This document shows, in pieces, positions 27,226 to 38,900 of a DNA stretch of 64,000 bases. Positions within the stretch are counted from its first letter, which is position 1; each line of letters begins with the position of its first letter. The translations under genes were made by a program, and so were the position numbers. The DNA is from Mactromeris polynyma (taxonomy: Eukaryota > Mollusca > Bivalvia > Venerida > Mactridae): assembly GCA_032209605.1 (NCBI GenBank), contig JASFXZ010000032.1, positions 6,945,722-7,009,721 on the forward strand, given 5' to 3'. The notes under the pieces were generated by a model. It made no database searches, was not told the DNA's origin, and worked only from the letters and a program-made list of their open reading frames with translations.

Positions 27226-27580
27226 AGGAGATTGTCCTGAGTTATCTCCCTTTAAATATATCCCTCCTTAAGTATATATACATGTATAAACAATTTTTTA
27301 CACCCGACATCTTTCTGTAGCTGAAATCACACATTTGCTTATTTTGATTCATTTCTGAGGAGAACTTTGCCACTTCTTGACAGACTCGCATAAAGTAGGT
27401 GTTGTTTGAAAGATAAATTATCAATGCTTAGAATTCGGCACATTTCATGGAAGTATCTTGATGTTTAATTTCAGCCACGGAAAGATGTCAGAAGTTAAAA
27501 GCATTAAGACTCCTTGTATTAAACATTTAGAATACTATAGAAGGGATATCGAAGGAAGATAACTCATGTCCATCTCGTGT
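27226..27580. mobile_element. Fold-back element with GGAGATTG ends
   Basis: About 355 bp. ACAGGAGATTGTCCTGAGTT (left) and AACTCATGTCCATCTCGTG (right) are inverted copies, each followed inward by CTCCCTTTAA-like sequence. Confidence 0.5.
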
Positions 27581-27836
27581 GTGATATGCCACTAACTAAC
27601 AATCAAAATGAATGATAAAAAGTAAAGAAAACTTGGATAAATCATTAAGAGTAAATAAAAAATACAAACAATTAAAAAGTCAAGAAATGTGACTACATCA
27701 TAAAATGACAAAATAATTCAACAATCAGAGGCTAACAATAAACTAATGAGATCAAAATATTTAGCAGAACTTCTGCTGCATACCGTGGACTTTAGCATTA
27801 TAAATAATGGTATCACAAAAACATTCATAACACTAA

Positions 27837-28000
27837 GGGTTATTCCAGTACAATCTCCCAGTTGGTGGGATTGGGCAGGAATGACAGTCAAAAATATATA
27901 AAAGGGACCACCAACGCAGTTTCAATGGGTTTTTGACTCTCCCACAAATTTTAATTTGTCATTATTACCCTCCCAGGAAGATTTTCCTGAAATAGCCCTA
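27837..28000. mobile_element. Fold-back element family J copy 1
   Basis: 164 bp. Left GGGTTATTCCAGTACAATCT and right AGATTTTCCTGAAATAGCCC are imperfect inverted copies. A related left end (GGCTGTTTTAGGAAAATCTC) is at 16901. Confidence 0.6.
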
Positions 28001-28473
28001 ATCAACAACGAGGTCAAACTGACACACTATAACCACAGAAGCGGCACCATAGTTTCAAAAGCATATCACCAGGACATCTTAGTAGCATTATTGTACCATA
28101 CATTTCTACCGAAAACACATGAATAATCTTCTGTTCATACATTAATGTAACATGAGGGCTCCATGCTAAAGGGAGATAAAATGGATTAGTGAAAAATATC
28201 AAACAATTCATAGGGACTTGAAGTTTCAGCGCCCAATTTTTTTTTTTCGAAAAAAATTGTGTTTTGATTTCATATTTGATCCTTGCACGCCCTCTAATGA
28301 ATTACAATGGAGCAGATGATGTCACGCTGATGAATTATGGGATAACTACAGCCAAGCCAAATCACAACACACATCGCTAATAACTACAGCCATGCTTAAA
28401 CATGGCACACTCGATCAGGCACCATGTGACTTCTTAAAGTTGTGAAAGACTAGATTACTATCAATGTTTTCTA

Positions 28474-31400
28474 TCATAACTTCTTCAAACAAATGAAAGA
28501 TTTCAGGTCAGCAGGCAATGGTAATTTTTTCGCACCAAAGAACACTTTGTTGCCAAGGCACCGCCTCACTCTGATTCTACAGATATCCTGAAGCCTTCTG
28601 GGATTGGATTTAAAATCTGTCAGCCAATCAGAAGTCTCTTTACATTGATGTGTGTCAGCTATAACAAGATTGGCTGGCACAGTCTGTATCCCTGACTGTA
28701 GCAATAACTTCATCAGATGAGACTGGTTCCTACAAAAATCAAGAAATTTTGTGAAAATAACATAGAACATTGTAGAGAAACATACACGTCGTCGGCTTGT
28801 TCGAATAAATGAAAAATAATTTGTATTCGCATGACAACCAGAATACTCAAAGGATTTGAAAAATAAGAAGTCATGAGAAAAAAATTTGAAAAAAAATACA
28901 AGTGAACCTAGATAACATGTTTTTTTTACTATTAATAAGTCACAAATTTTACTACTTATACTGTACAGTAAAACCTCAATAATAGGACCACCCTTGGGCC
29001 ACTTGAATACTGGTCTTATTATTGAGGTTAAATATATAGCAAAACAGTGAAAATGGACTTGAAAATAAATTGTATTCTTAATTTGAAATGGTCTCTTCAT
29101 TGAGGCTGTCTTTAAGTGAGGTTTTACTGTATGTGATTAACACTCACCTAAACATTGGTAAAACTCCCACACAGTGAAGCATAGGAAGTTTAGCACAACC
29201 TTGTAAGAGAACTTCTAACGTAGATGAATGTCCATTTTCAAACACGGCCACAATATTTTTCAACCTGTAAAAAAAAGACACTATTGCAATAGAAAATAAT
29301 CAAATTATTCTACAGGATTTCCTAAGAATAAAGCTTCAATATAAATTTTATTCTGAACCAATATTTTGGTCTAAATAGCACTTTCCACGAAGTTTGATTT
29401 AGTTTTTTGTTTTCATTGAATTTTATGCCATTTTTCATCACATACGGCAGGCAGTTGACCTAACCAGTTTTCCTGGAATTAATTATCAACCTGCACTAAC
29501 TTGCTCTTCCTCAAGCAACTGACATCTTCTCCACATGCGGAAGACATGACTGTAGCCAATGTCACAAAACAACATAACCTGCCCAACGCAGGAATCGATC
29601 GCAGATCTACCGAGTGACAATCTAGCGCTCATAGTTCATTATACAGGAACCAAAATTTTAACCAGACAGTCCTAACACTGATGTAACAATACATAGACAA
29701 AGGATCTCATTGGAAATAAGCTTTCAGGCTTTTATGGGTTATCCTAGACAATATATATATATATAAACATATAAAATTAATCATTTTCTAGTTTATAGTG
29801 AGTATTCAAATTTCTATAAGATTTTTAAGTTTCTATATTTAATGGTACATGAAAATGATACAATATTAAATTCACTGTGATATGGATATATTGTGTTATA
29901 GTGCAATAGCTTTATGAATGTAATATGTGTCAATGTGTATACATATGTCTTATATAAAATCAATTAGTCATAGAAAATATACACTGACTCACCCGTATGG
30001 TGATGAAATTCTTGGAAGTACATCTAATCCTTCTTCAAGAAAATATTGCACAATATCGGCCCGGCCCATTTGTAACGCTATGTCCATCACACTCTCTCTG
30101 TTATGATTACGTAATTTCCAATTAGCACCAGCTACAAGAAAGATAATAGGTATGTTATAAACAAGAGCACTGCAATTTGATGATGCATACACTCGTCTGC
30201 GGGATACTTTATTATTGGGACTTACGCTCATCATTACAACTGTATACAACACGACGATCAAACTAAATATGTTCATATCAATGCTAAAAAAATCATAAAC
30301 AATACAAGAGTGGTTGATGGCAGCCTTTTTATAACTAACAAGTAATGTAAAAGAATGTCATGATTCCATATTTTAAGTCTTGATGTTTATTTTCCATAGC
30401 CAAAATCACAGTGCAATCTCTTTGTGCTGATGCATTGCAATGAACAATTCAGATTTTAAATCTGTTAATTAAAGATTAATTCAAATTACAGTAAAACCTC
30501 ACTTAAAGACTACCTAAAAATTAAGACCACAATTTTTAAGTCCATTTTCACTGTTTTGCTCTGTATTCAACCTCAATATAAAGACCTACTCAATAAGACC
30601 AGTTTTCAAGGGTCCCAACAGTGGTCTTATTATTGAGGATTTACTGTAATTAATTAATGAAATTTATGAACAAGTCCAAATGCTTCTTATTGATTTGTAT
30701 GCAGACAGGCTAGTTTCACTTTCACCCTATGAAATGTACCTTCTACAAGCAGTTTAACACTTTCTATATGATTGGATATCACAGCTACATGAAGTGGAGA
30801 TTGGTCGTACATATCTACAATATTAGGAGTACAATCTGTATCCAGCAGGTACTTCAATATGTCAGTTTGACCTGAAAATAACAAAAGCACTGAAAATACA
30901 ACCAAGGCTTAAATATAAGAATTTTTGGACAATAATTATTACAATCAAGGGTTCCACATGGGGCTGAATTTTTAGGGTCATTTTGATAATATTTTAGCAG
31001 ATTTTACCATTTCATAGCCAGATTACATATAATTTAGAGAAAAATTGACCCTTCAGCAAGAATGCTGAGGGTCAAAATGTGGCTTTTTGGAAACTCCAGG
31101 GGTCAAAGGGTCAATTCCAGGGGTCAAAGGGTCAACTCAAGGGGGCATAGGGTCAACTCCATGGTCCAATTGAACCCCTGACAATGTAACAACAACTATA
31201 AAAGAATAAAAGACACCAAATGCTTTCTCTTCATACATCATATTCACGTTGTATTATCAGTAGATAATGAATGATAGAATTAACCAGAGACACTATGAAC
31301 AGTTATATACTCTGTTACACTCAAAATTATGTTTGTTATGTCCTCAATAACATACCTTTCAAAGCAGCTTCATACACGGGAGTAACCCCGTATTTATTGG

Positions 31401-33999
31401 ACACATCTTTGTGACAACCAGCATCACACAGTAACTGTAACAGAAATACACGACTATAGCTTACACAATCAGCGTCACAACCAAACAACAGAAAGTCCAG
31501 GCCCTGATCTCCCTAAGCATCTCAATCTTAGTTAATCTCGGCTCAAATAGTGTCTCAAATCGTTGAGATATTTTTCTTCGGAGACCGTACTCAAAATCGG
31601 TATTACATAACGAAAAACAAGTAAATGGATTAAAATAACCAATCAGCAAGAATTAATGTGATTGTCTATTCTTATAATCTAAGCTCTTACTTTCACAATA
31701 TTTAACTGTCCCGTTCTGGTGGCAAGAAATATCGGGGCGTGATCTTGGCTTCCGATATCTACATCACAATCGGCATCAATCAACTGCTTCACTATATTCT
31801 CCTTACGACTCTTGATTGCCATGTAGAGTGGAGTGATGCCAACATTATCACTGATCTGAACATTGGCAAGATTCTCTAGCAACAACGGAACAATATCATC
31901 CTGAAATAATCAAGTGGATTTATCCATCAAGGTTTAAACAAAGGGTTCAGGCTAAAAGATTCAAATTTTATACTAAACATTATGCAAGTAAACAGGGCAA
32001 AGCTTTTGGGGACTGATACCCACACAGGAGATTGCCACTAGTTCTTTCCCTTTATCCCTTCCAGAGTTCTCTCCCTTTATCCCTTCCAGAGTTCTCTCAC
32101 TTTATCCCTACTTGAGTTTTCTCCCTTTATCCCTTCTATAATATATGTATATAATGTACTATGTATAGATGTACTAAATATGTATTTAAGGCCATCATTA
32201 AAAAAGTGTGTGTTTTGTATAACCCTACCCAGCAATATTTAGGTGGGTAGGTAACTATTTTTTTTATGGTCATACTGGTGTTAATACACTACAAAAAAAT
32301 TCCCACTCAGACCCCTCAATTTTTTTTTTGAGTAGGGGCCATTCTCTTGTGTAGATACGGTTACGCCAAACATTTTTTAATTATGGCCTAATGTTAATAA
32401 TTTACAAGCAAACCTTTGAATTTTCAATCGCTGTAAGGAGTGGTGTTTGTTTATTCATCTGTTGTTGAAGGTTTACATCAACATCTGCAGACAGCAACAA
32501 CTGGCATATCTCCACATGTCCACAGAACACAGCATACAGTAGAGGAGTATAGCCGTGCACATCGTAGGCATCTAGTACAGACAATTTCTGCAGCAATATC
32601 AGACCATCATCCGGCTGCGTCAGCAGCGTGGTCCGTTTAATCTGAAACAAATAAAATCAGACAAATTAAATATCTTTTTTAGATCATACATAACTGAACC
32701 TGGTGTTTGGGTTGGAGATTTACACTTTATTCCTGCAGTATTTCAGTTATGCACATCAGCCAGTTGATCTAACCACTAACCAATGTTCCTGGGTTACCAA
32801 CCAGAGCAAATCTGTTCCTCCAAACGCAACTGACAACTTTCCGGAATTAATCAGACATGGAGGAGTCTTAGAACAAGTAATATTGGATGTACCAGCATTT
32901 ATATCAATCAAATCTGCAAAGAGAACGTAAGCCTCACCTGGTGTTCAATCATATTTGGAGTCAAGATATATACCACCTGAGCTAATCCACTGGGTCTCTG
33001 AACCAAACTACCCCTTGAAACAGAGTTACAACCCACTATGAGGGGTTCTATTTGACCATGGAGTTGACCCTTTGACTCCTTGAAGCCACATTTGAACCCT
33101 AAGGTTTTTGGCTGAAGGGTCAATTTTTGTCTAAATAATAGGTAATTTGGCTATAATAATGTATTAACTGGTAACATCTGGTCAACAATTATTAAAATGA
33201 CCCTAGAGATTGAGCCCCTAGTAGAACCCCTGCAATGTCTGTAAATCCATTTAAACATCTAAGTAGAAGCTGAACTGACATGAAATTCAAAATAAATTAG
33301 GATAAATGAATCCTCCCTAACACTGTCAAGAGGCATGATAACTAGGTCAGCTACCAGATGCTTGTAACGGATGAAGATTTAATCCTCAAACACATTATCA
33401 GCCAAATGTTAATGAAGCATGATATTGGACTATACATATGGTGTTTCTAATAATGAGTAAAATTATCCACAGACTAGTAGCTTGTGAGGTGATCTGAAAA
33501 TGAATTTTTACAATATATGGCAACAATTTAAATTTACATCAAAATACAGATTCTATCATTCTTGTCTGTTTCATTAACAGCAGTATGGACTTAATAAAGA
33601 CAGATATCAACAACAACAACATACAGTATTACATGTATAAAAATATATATGTAGATCATTCATGCTGATTGCATCAATGCCTGAAGCAGTTTCTATGAAG
33701 GATTCAAACTAATATTAACAAAATGCTTATTTTACCTCTGTTATATGGTCAATGACTTCTTCCACAAGTTCCAACCTTCCGATACAGCATGCAGCTCCCA
33801 CGAATGTATACCCATTGCCGATATCTTGTAGGTTTGTTGCGACATCTCTTAAAGTGGTTAAATTCCTTAACACAGTATTCAAACAATACAACGATTCTTT
33901 GCCCGTTAGCCTCAAACATTTAAGTAATAAATTTTCATTGTTATCATATATAGTCCTACCACGATGGCATTCTCTAAAAATTATTTCACTTATGTCCAT
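28474..33999 (-). CDS. Ankyrin repeat and SOCS box (ASB-family) protein, complete, 8 exons
   Basis: Predicted substrate receptor of an elongin B/C-Cullin 5 ubiquitin ligase. Coding exons in transcript order: 33736-33999, 32414-32641, 31691-31900, 31356-31434, 30740-30871, 29993-30131, 29148-29264, 28474-28729. Phases agree at every junction and give 474 residues. The start ATG at 33999 has an in-frame TAG three codons upstream. Ankyrin repeats run from about residue 116 to 343 (TPLLYAV, TPLYMAI, TPVYEAA and SPLHVAV cores), several crossing splice junctions, which supports the model. Weaker repeats lie at both ends. Residues 433-474 form a SOCS box: a BC-box of the LxxxCxxxV type (L436, C440, V444) and a Cul5-box LPLP at 459-462. 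The N-terminal 75 residues are unlike standard ankyrin. I cannot say which ASB subfamily it belongs to. A SOCS box with an intact LPLP separates it from plain ankyrin proteins. Confidence 0.92.
28966..29129. mobile_element. MITE family A copy 3
   Basis: 164 bp, ends CAGTAAAACCTCAATA and GTGAGGTTTTACTG, flanked by TA. It lies in the last ASB intron, 18 bp from the exon border at 29148. Confidence 0.82.
29452..29650 (-). mobile_element. SINE-like repeat, third type
   Basis: On minus, GGTAGATCTGCGATCGATTC resembles a B box, and the tail with AGGAAGAGCAAGTTAGTGCA recurs in part at 17828-17880 and 32745-32850. It lies in an ASB intron. Confidence 0.45.
30489..30646. mobile_element. MITE family A copy 4
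   Basis: 158 bp, ends CAGTAAAACCTCACTT and TTGAGGATTTACTG, flanked by TA. It is inverted relative to copies 1-3 and lies in an ASB intron. Confidence 0.8.
30946..31180. mobile_element. MITE family E copy 1 (hAT-like ends)
   Basis: 235 bp, ends CAAGGGTTCCA and TTGAACCCCTG, flanked by the 5-bp direct repeat ACAAT (30941-30945, 31181-31185). The interior has repeated GGGTCAA words. It lies in an ASB intron. Confidence 0.72.
32022..32145. repeat. Repeated CTCCCTTTATCCC words
   Basis: Begins CACAGGAGATTGCCACTAG and then repeats a 23-bp unit of the form AGTTCTCTCCCTTTATCCC about four times. It is the same family as 13009-13203 and 14486-14560 and lies in an ASB intron. Confidence 0.65.
33040..33232. 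mobile_element. MITE family E copy 2
   Basis: 193 bp, left end GAGGGGTTCTATTTGACC, right end CTAGTAGAACCCCTG. The interior matches copies 3 and 4. No clean target duplication is visible. Confidence 0.65.
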
Positions 34000-34284
34000 A
34001 GTAGACTAGCTAGACTTCAAATTTACCTGAATTTCAGTAAATATTACAGCCAATAGCTATCATATGCCACTTTAGATTAACAAGATATTGCACAAATCAA
34101 CAACCAGTCTTGTTTTATTTACCCTAGAACATTCAAGTTCATATCAGTATGTCTGATATAGTGATAAATATGTGGAAATAATTTTAACAGCAACCATCTG
34201 TTGTTTCTTCACACTTTTACTGCCTAGGGTCTGATGTGCAACACCTTGACACTGCTAGAAATAACACATGTCCAATACATTAAC
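34000..34284 (-). other. Probable 5' UTR part of ASB second exon
   Basis: On the minus strand a strong acceptor (T-rich tract ending in CAG at 34287-34285) precedes 34284. No better acceptor lies between it and the ATG at 33999. The ASB start exon therefore probably runs 34284-33736 with about 285 nt of leader. This is inferred from splice signals only. Confidence 0.45.
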
Positions 34285-35617
34285 CTGAAAAAAAGCCCAG
34301 AAAAACATTCAGAAAAGTACATAATTATATTTTTCAAATTGTTTATTATATCAAAGTTCTATACGAAAAGAGAAGTTAAAATTAAACCAATTATAAGCAC
34401 CATATATAACTAGGTTGACAACCTGATTTGATATAAAATAAGTAATTAATTTGATCAGCTTACACAATTGTTCAGTCAATTTGCTATTTAACAACAACAA
34501 TTTTTAAAAAGCCTAGTAGAGTTTTAATAGCTAATGTTTATTTGGCTACATAAATATAATAACTAAATATCATCTGCAAAAACACTGATCAATTGACAGC
34601 ATACTAGTGAAAGTCAGACAAACAATCATACCAATAAAAAATACAAATAATCAATTATAGGTTTGCATAATTTATGACTAAAGTACACATGTACCTGTTA
34701 GATAAAATCTGGTGATGTTTATCTGATTCATTTATGAACAGTATGTAATTACATGGCCTGCACATGGTTAGGGGTTATCAACATATTTGCACAAGTTGAC
34801 ACAATTGTACTTACGGCTTTAACCTGGATGGCATGAAGGCAAAGTAATAAACAAGTCTATGTCTAGCAAATTTAGCTGATTAACATTTTTAGGAAAAATT
34901 AACAAGGGAGATATTGTTAGTCTAACTCATCGATTAATTAAACCATCATTGCGCAGTGAACCAGAAACTCTGTTGTAAATTCTGATGATTAAATCATAAA
35001 TGGTGCTTAGAAATCATATTTCTTAATAAGTTATTTAGTTAATGTAATATTAATACATAAAGTCATAATAATTTAACACTTCTACATTTAAATAAGAAAC
35101 AAAACAGTTAATATAGAGAAAATGAACCTGACCAAATACAGGACTTTGATTTAGAAGTGGTGCAAGTGCTATATATTGTCATGCTCACTTGAGACATACG
35201 TACATATGTATAAATATATCTAAGCAAAATGTTCAACATGTAAGTTTGACCCATGTTCCTCTCATGTTTTTCAACTTGCTTGTGAGCATATTCCACATTT
35301 TAAAGCTTTTCGAAGCCTATGTCCTTGAGAAACACATGCATGCAATAGTTTCTGGTGGCCCACACAGGGAGCTCGACCATGAATCTACATTTTTCAATTC
35401 ACAAAGCTATGAACAACCTAGCTTGTCCTTGATGTCTAAATTAGTAAATTCTCGAGTACCTAGGTTTTGTGTATTCCTGCAATAGCCTATGTCACTAGCA
35501 GGACTCAAACACAAACCATTGTGAATATATGTAACCGAAATCAATTGGAATTCATTGGTATCTGAAGGCTACAGAAATAAAATCAGCAATTTCTCGAGCA
35601 ATACATATCATTTTTAC
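34285..35617. other. Probable ASB 5' UTR intron, no coding seen
   Basis: AT-rich sequence with stops in all frames at short intervals. It is bounded by a plausible minus-strand donor (GTAAAA at 35617-35612) and the acceptor at 34287-34285. Nothing else recognisable was found in it. Confidence 0.4.
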
Positions 35618-35937
35618 CTTATTTACATTTCCTGTATGATAACTTTGAGAAAGTCCCTCGATTTGGAACACGAATGTAAACTTCCGGTCATGGTTAAGAT
35701 AAAAACAAAAGAAAATTGAACTGCTGAAAATAATGCAAACCCATATTTAGGCCAAACTATGAAAGCAAAAATGAATGCTGATTATATAATAAAATAGGCA
35801 TTAATCTTACAAATGCAGTATCGTGCTCTCATTGACCTTTCATCCAGCTGACATCATACGATGATTCACCAGCCACCATTTCATTTATTATTGTGCGCAT
35901 GCGCGCATCACATTTATCCGGGAGCTTTCGATCCAAA
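35618..35937. promoter_or_regulatory. Probable bidirectional promoter between ASB and dynein LIC genes
   Basis: This interval separates the ASB leader exon candidate (minus, about 35690-35618, ending at a GTAAAA donor) from the dynein light intermediate chain ATG at 35938. An ETS-type core ACTTCCGG (CCGGAAGT on minus) is at 35680-35687. A perfect NRF1-type palindrome TGCGCATGCGCG is at 35894-35905, 33 bp before the ATG. The ATG itself sits in an AAAATGGC context that resembles a YY1 site. No TATA box is obvious at the expected distance on either side. ETS, NRF1 and YY1 sites are typical of TATA-less housekeeping promoters, which fits a dynein subunit. The local rise in CG dinucleotides stands out against AT-rich flanks. 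Confidence 0.55.
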
Positions 35938-38900
35938 ATGGCTCCTGTTGGAGAAAGAAATGACAGAATGAATAACGTTGGTGAAGATGACGATGCCGAG
36001 GGTCAAAATCTTTGGTAAAATGAACCGCTCAGATATATTTTGTATATTGATAAAGCGATTGCATGTGTTTAACTATGTCTTACTTGTCTTCGGCGTAATA
36101 TGAAAACACATTCTGCGTGTTCGGATGTGAATATTTTTCCGCTGAAAATCGTGGAAATTAACATTTTTATGAGTAACACGTGTTAGTTTTTATTTGAAAT
36201 GCATTTGCATGTTTTTATCTTTAAAAAATATATCCAAAACAAGCGCGGTGTTATTTAATTATTGCTGGATACTATGACAAATATTGTAATTTACATGACT
36301 GACACTCCCAATATTTGCTTACCCCACCCACTCAATTTTCATGGGATGTCAGAATTGTCAGTTCGTCGAGATTTATGTACATCAGACGTGTGTCTGAGGA
36401 TATGTATCTTTGTCACATCTTATGAAAATTATTAATGCTTGTTATATATAATTATGTTGTGTAAATGAATAGACATAATTTGGAATGTCATTTCTTATAA
36501 AAAATTTACATTGACTATCCATTATATTCCATATAATATATGAACATAATTTGTTTGGTTTAGTTGAAACTTACCATATGTACGTTGCATATAATTTAAT
36601 ACGAACACTTACACTGATGTCAATATCTTATGTTGACTGCTTAACAAGTATACTAACCAGTACTCCAGCTTTACTCTCCTGTATTAAGCAATTATTAATT
36701 CAAAGACTTGTTAAGACAACTTGAGAATCTTGCCCTTTATATCAAAGTACTTCAGAAAAATATAGTTCATAAAGACTCGAAAAGGCAGGTCCTGTAATAT
36801 GCTGAAAAACAGTTAAGTAGAAGGTGTAGTTTTTGAAGTAGCTTTTTAATTTAATTTGCACAGAGAAAGAATCTCTTTGACATAGGATTTTTTGGCTAAC
36901 CTGTTTCTTGTTGTTTTCAGGTCAAATATTTTGAGTGAGGTCCAATCTAGCTCTGCTTCAAAACTTCCCACTACAAAGAATATTGTGGTCCTTGGTATGT
37001 TGGTTTTCGAGTTGGTTGTAGCATAATTTAATTGATTATATATAATTACTTTGTATTTTAGAGTTGTACATATTATTGTATTATAAACTAATGCTTTAAA
37101 AGTTAAAAGGTGTTGGAAATTTGCAATACCAAGAACAGTTGATAATTTATAATATAATCTATTAGAATTTAAATTTAATAGTAGTTATATACTGGCCAAA
37201 CAGGAAAGAAATATGCTTGCGTTCTGTCTCTCCACCTATCCACCGAAAACTGTTGCTTTTCAACAAATATTGGCCCAAACCATGCAAGTTGTTATCAATT
37301 GAAATACAGTTACCTTGGTAAACAATTACCAGAAGTGTTGTTTCTTTTTTAAAAATGAAAGTAACTAGCCTTCCTACTTAACCAAGCACTTTAAATGTGG
37401 TCTAATGAAACGGGCTGGTTGGGGACTTGTGGAATGTTAGTTCATTTAGAATATAATTAGAAATTGGTATGATTAAATGATCAAGGAAATAGTGTTATAC
37501 TGTGTTTTTATGATATACAGGTGACAATGAAAGTGGCAAGACAACATTGATTGCCAAATTGCAAGGTATAGAAGAACCTAAGAAAGGAATTGGTCTTGAA
37601 TATTATTATTTGAATGTGAAAGACGAGTACCGAGATGGTAAGTAGCGTTATGGTATTGTCTTTATGTATAATTTAAGAACAATATAGGCAAGTTATGCTC
37701 AGTCAAACCACAAACCCGATATCATTTATTGTAACTTGTGTAACACTAAATTCATAAAAAGCAGAAAGTCATGATTATGTATGTATACAATTCGTTAGTC
37801 ATAGATGGATTTTTATTTGTTTCTGAGAAAAGAATGTTCTCTAAAATTAAGCTCTTGCTTAAAAGGTACAGGTCCAAGACTTTGAATTGTATGTATATTG
37901 TTTTCATTTCAGATCAAGGAAGATTGGGCATGTGGGCTTTAGATGGGGACCCTACTCATAGTGGTTTGCTAAAATACGCGCTCACCGAGGAGAACTTCGA
38001 ACATACTCTAGTCATTATTAACGCATGTATGACAACGCCTTGGCATATACTTGACACAATAGAGAAATGGGTAAAGGTATTAAGCCAGCATATAGATAGA
38101 CTAAAAATTTCGCCAGAGGATAGAAGGGACTACGAACAAAGTTGTAAGTTATGTTTATACTTTCTTCCTTTTGAACTTGTTTATTGTACATCAATTGTGA
38201 AAGTTCTTAAAGCTCATCATGACTGCTACCAGGATTACTAACCAGTACTTGCGCCAAATTAATGAAATGTGACGTTCATTATCAAAGCCCGACCAATGTG
38301 GGACTCGAACTCACAGCCTCCACATCAGGAGTTGGGCACTGGACCACCATGCCTTCTGTATTTTCTTTCAAAACAATACAGCATTGAAGTGTTTTCTTTT
38401 GCATCATTGGTCTGGGTTTAATATCCCTACTTAAAGGACAATGGCATGTCCACTGTTGAAGTTTGGATTGTTTCAGTTTAGTCCATTCGGAATATAAACA
38501 TTAAAAAGATGGGAGTTCTTTTAGCATTTTTGTGTTACTTTTGTGTCAAAATTGGTCTAAAAATGAAGAATTGCTGGATAAGAAATCATTTTGTATGAGG
38601 GAAATTTATGTTATATCTTTTGTATGTACCCAAATGACTGTTGTGTTTTTTTGCTAGCTTGCAAGCAAATTAGTGCAAATGTACTTAAACTTGTGTTTTA
38701 TAATTTTCATATTTCTCCAATGTATGGGTACCACATTATTTGTGTCCGGACTTTCATCTTTCTGTTTGTCGGTCTGACAGATTGTGTCCACTCACTATCT
38801 TTCTTACCTCAAGAAGGATTATTAAACAGCTTTTCTTAAATATTAAGTACAGTCGGACCTCGATTATTGGACAGCCTATCCGAATATTTGGTGTCATCCT

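Larger units (their letters stand above)
25251..28473. other. Spacer between convergent rotatin and ASB genes, includes ASB 3' UTR
   Basis: No coding exon was found on either strand. The stretch lies 3' of both genes. Minus-strand AATAAA hexamers (TTTATT on plus) occur at 25593-25598 and 27005-27010, so the ASB 3' UTR could be 1.5 to 2.9 kb long; which signal is used cannot be told from sequence. The region holds a 415-bp inverted-repeat element (25989-26403), a 260-bp tandem duplication (26308-26826) and two further fold-back elements. Confidence 0.5.

Noticed and set aside
28730..29100. Minus-strand open frame upstream of the last ASB exon
   Set aside because: A good acceptor at 28732-28730 in the right phase joins exon 29148. 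The upstream part is Phe-rich noise and includes a MITE.
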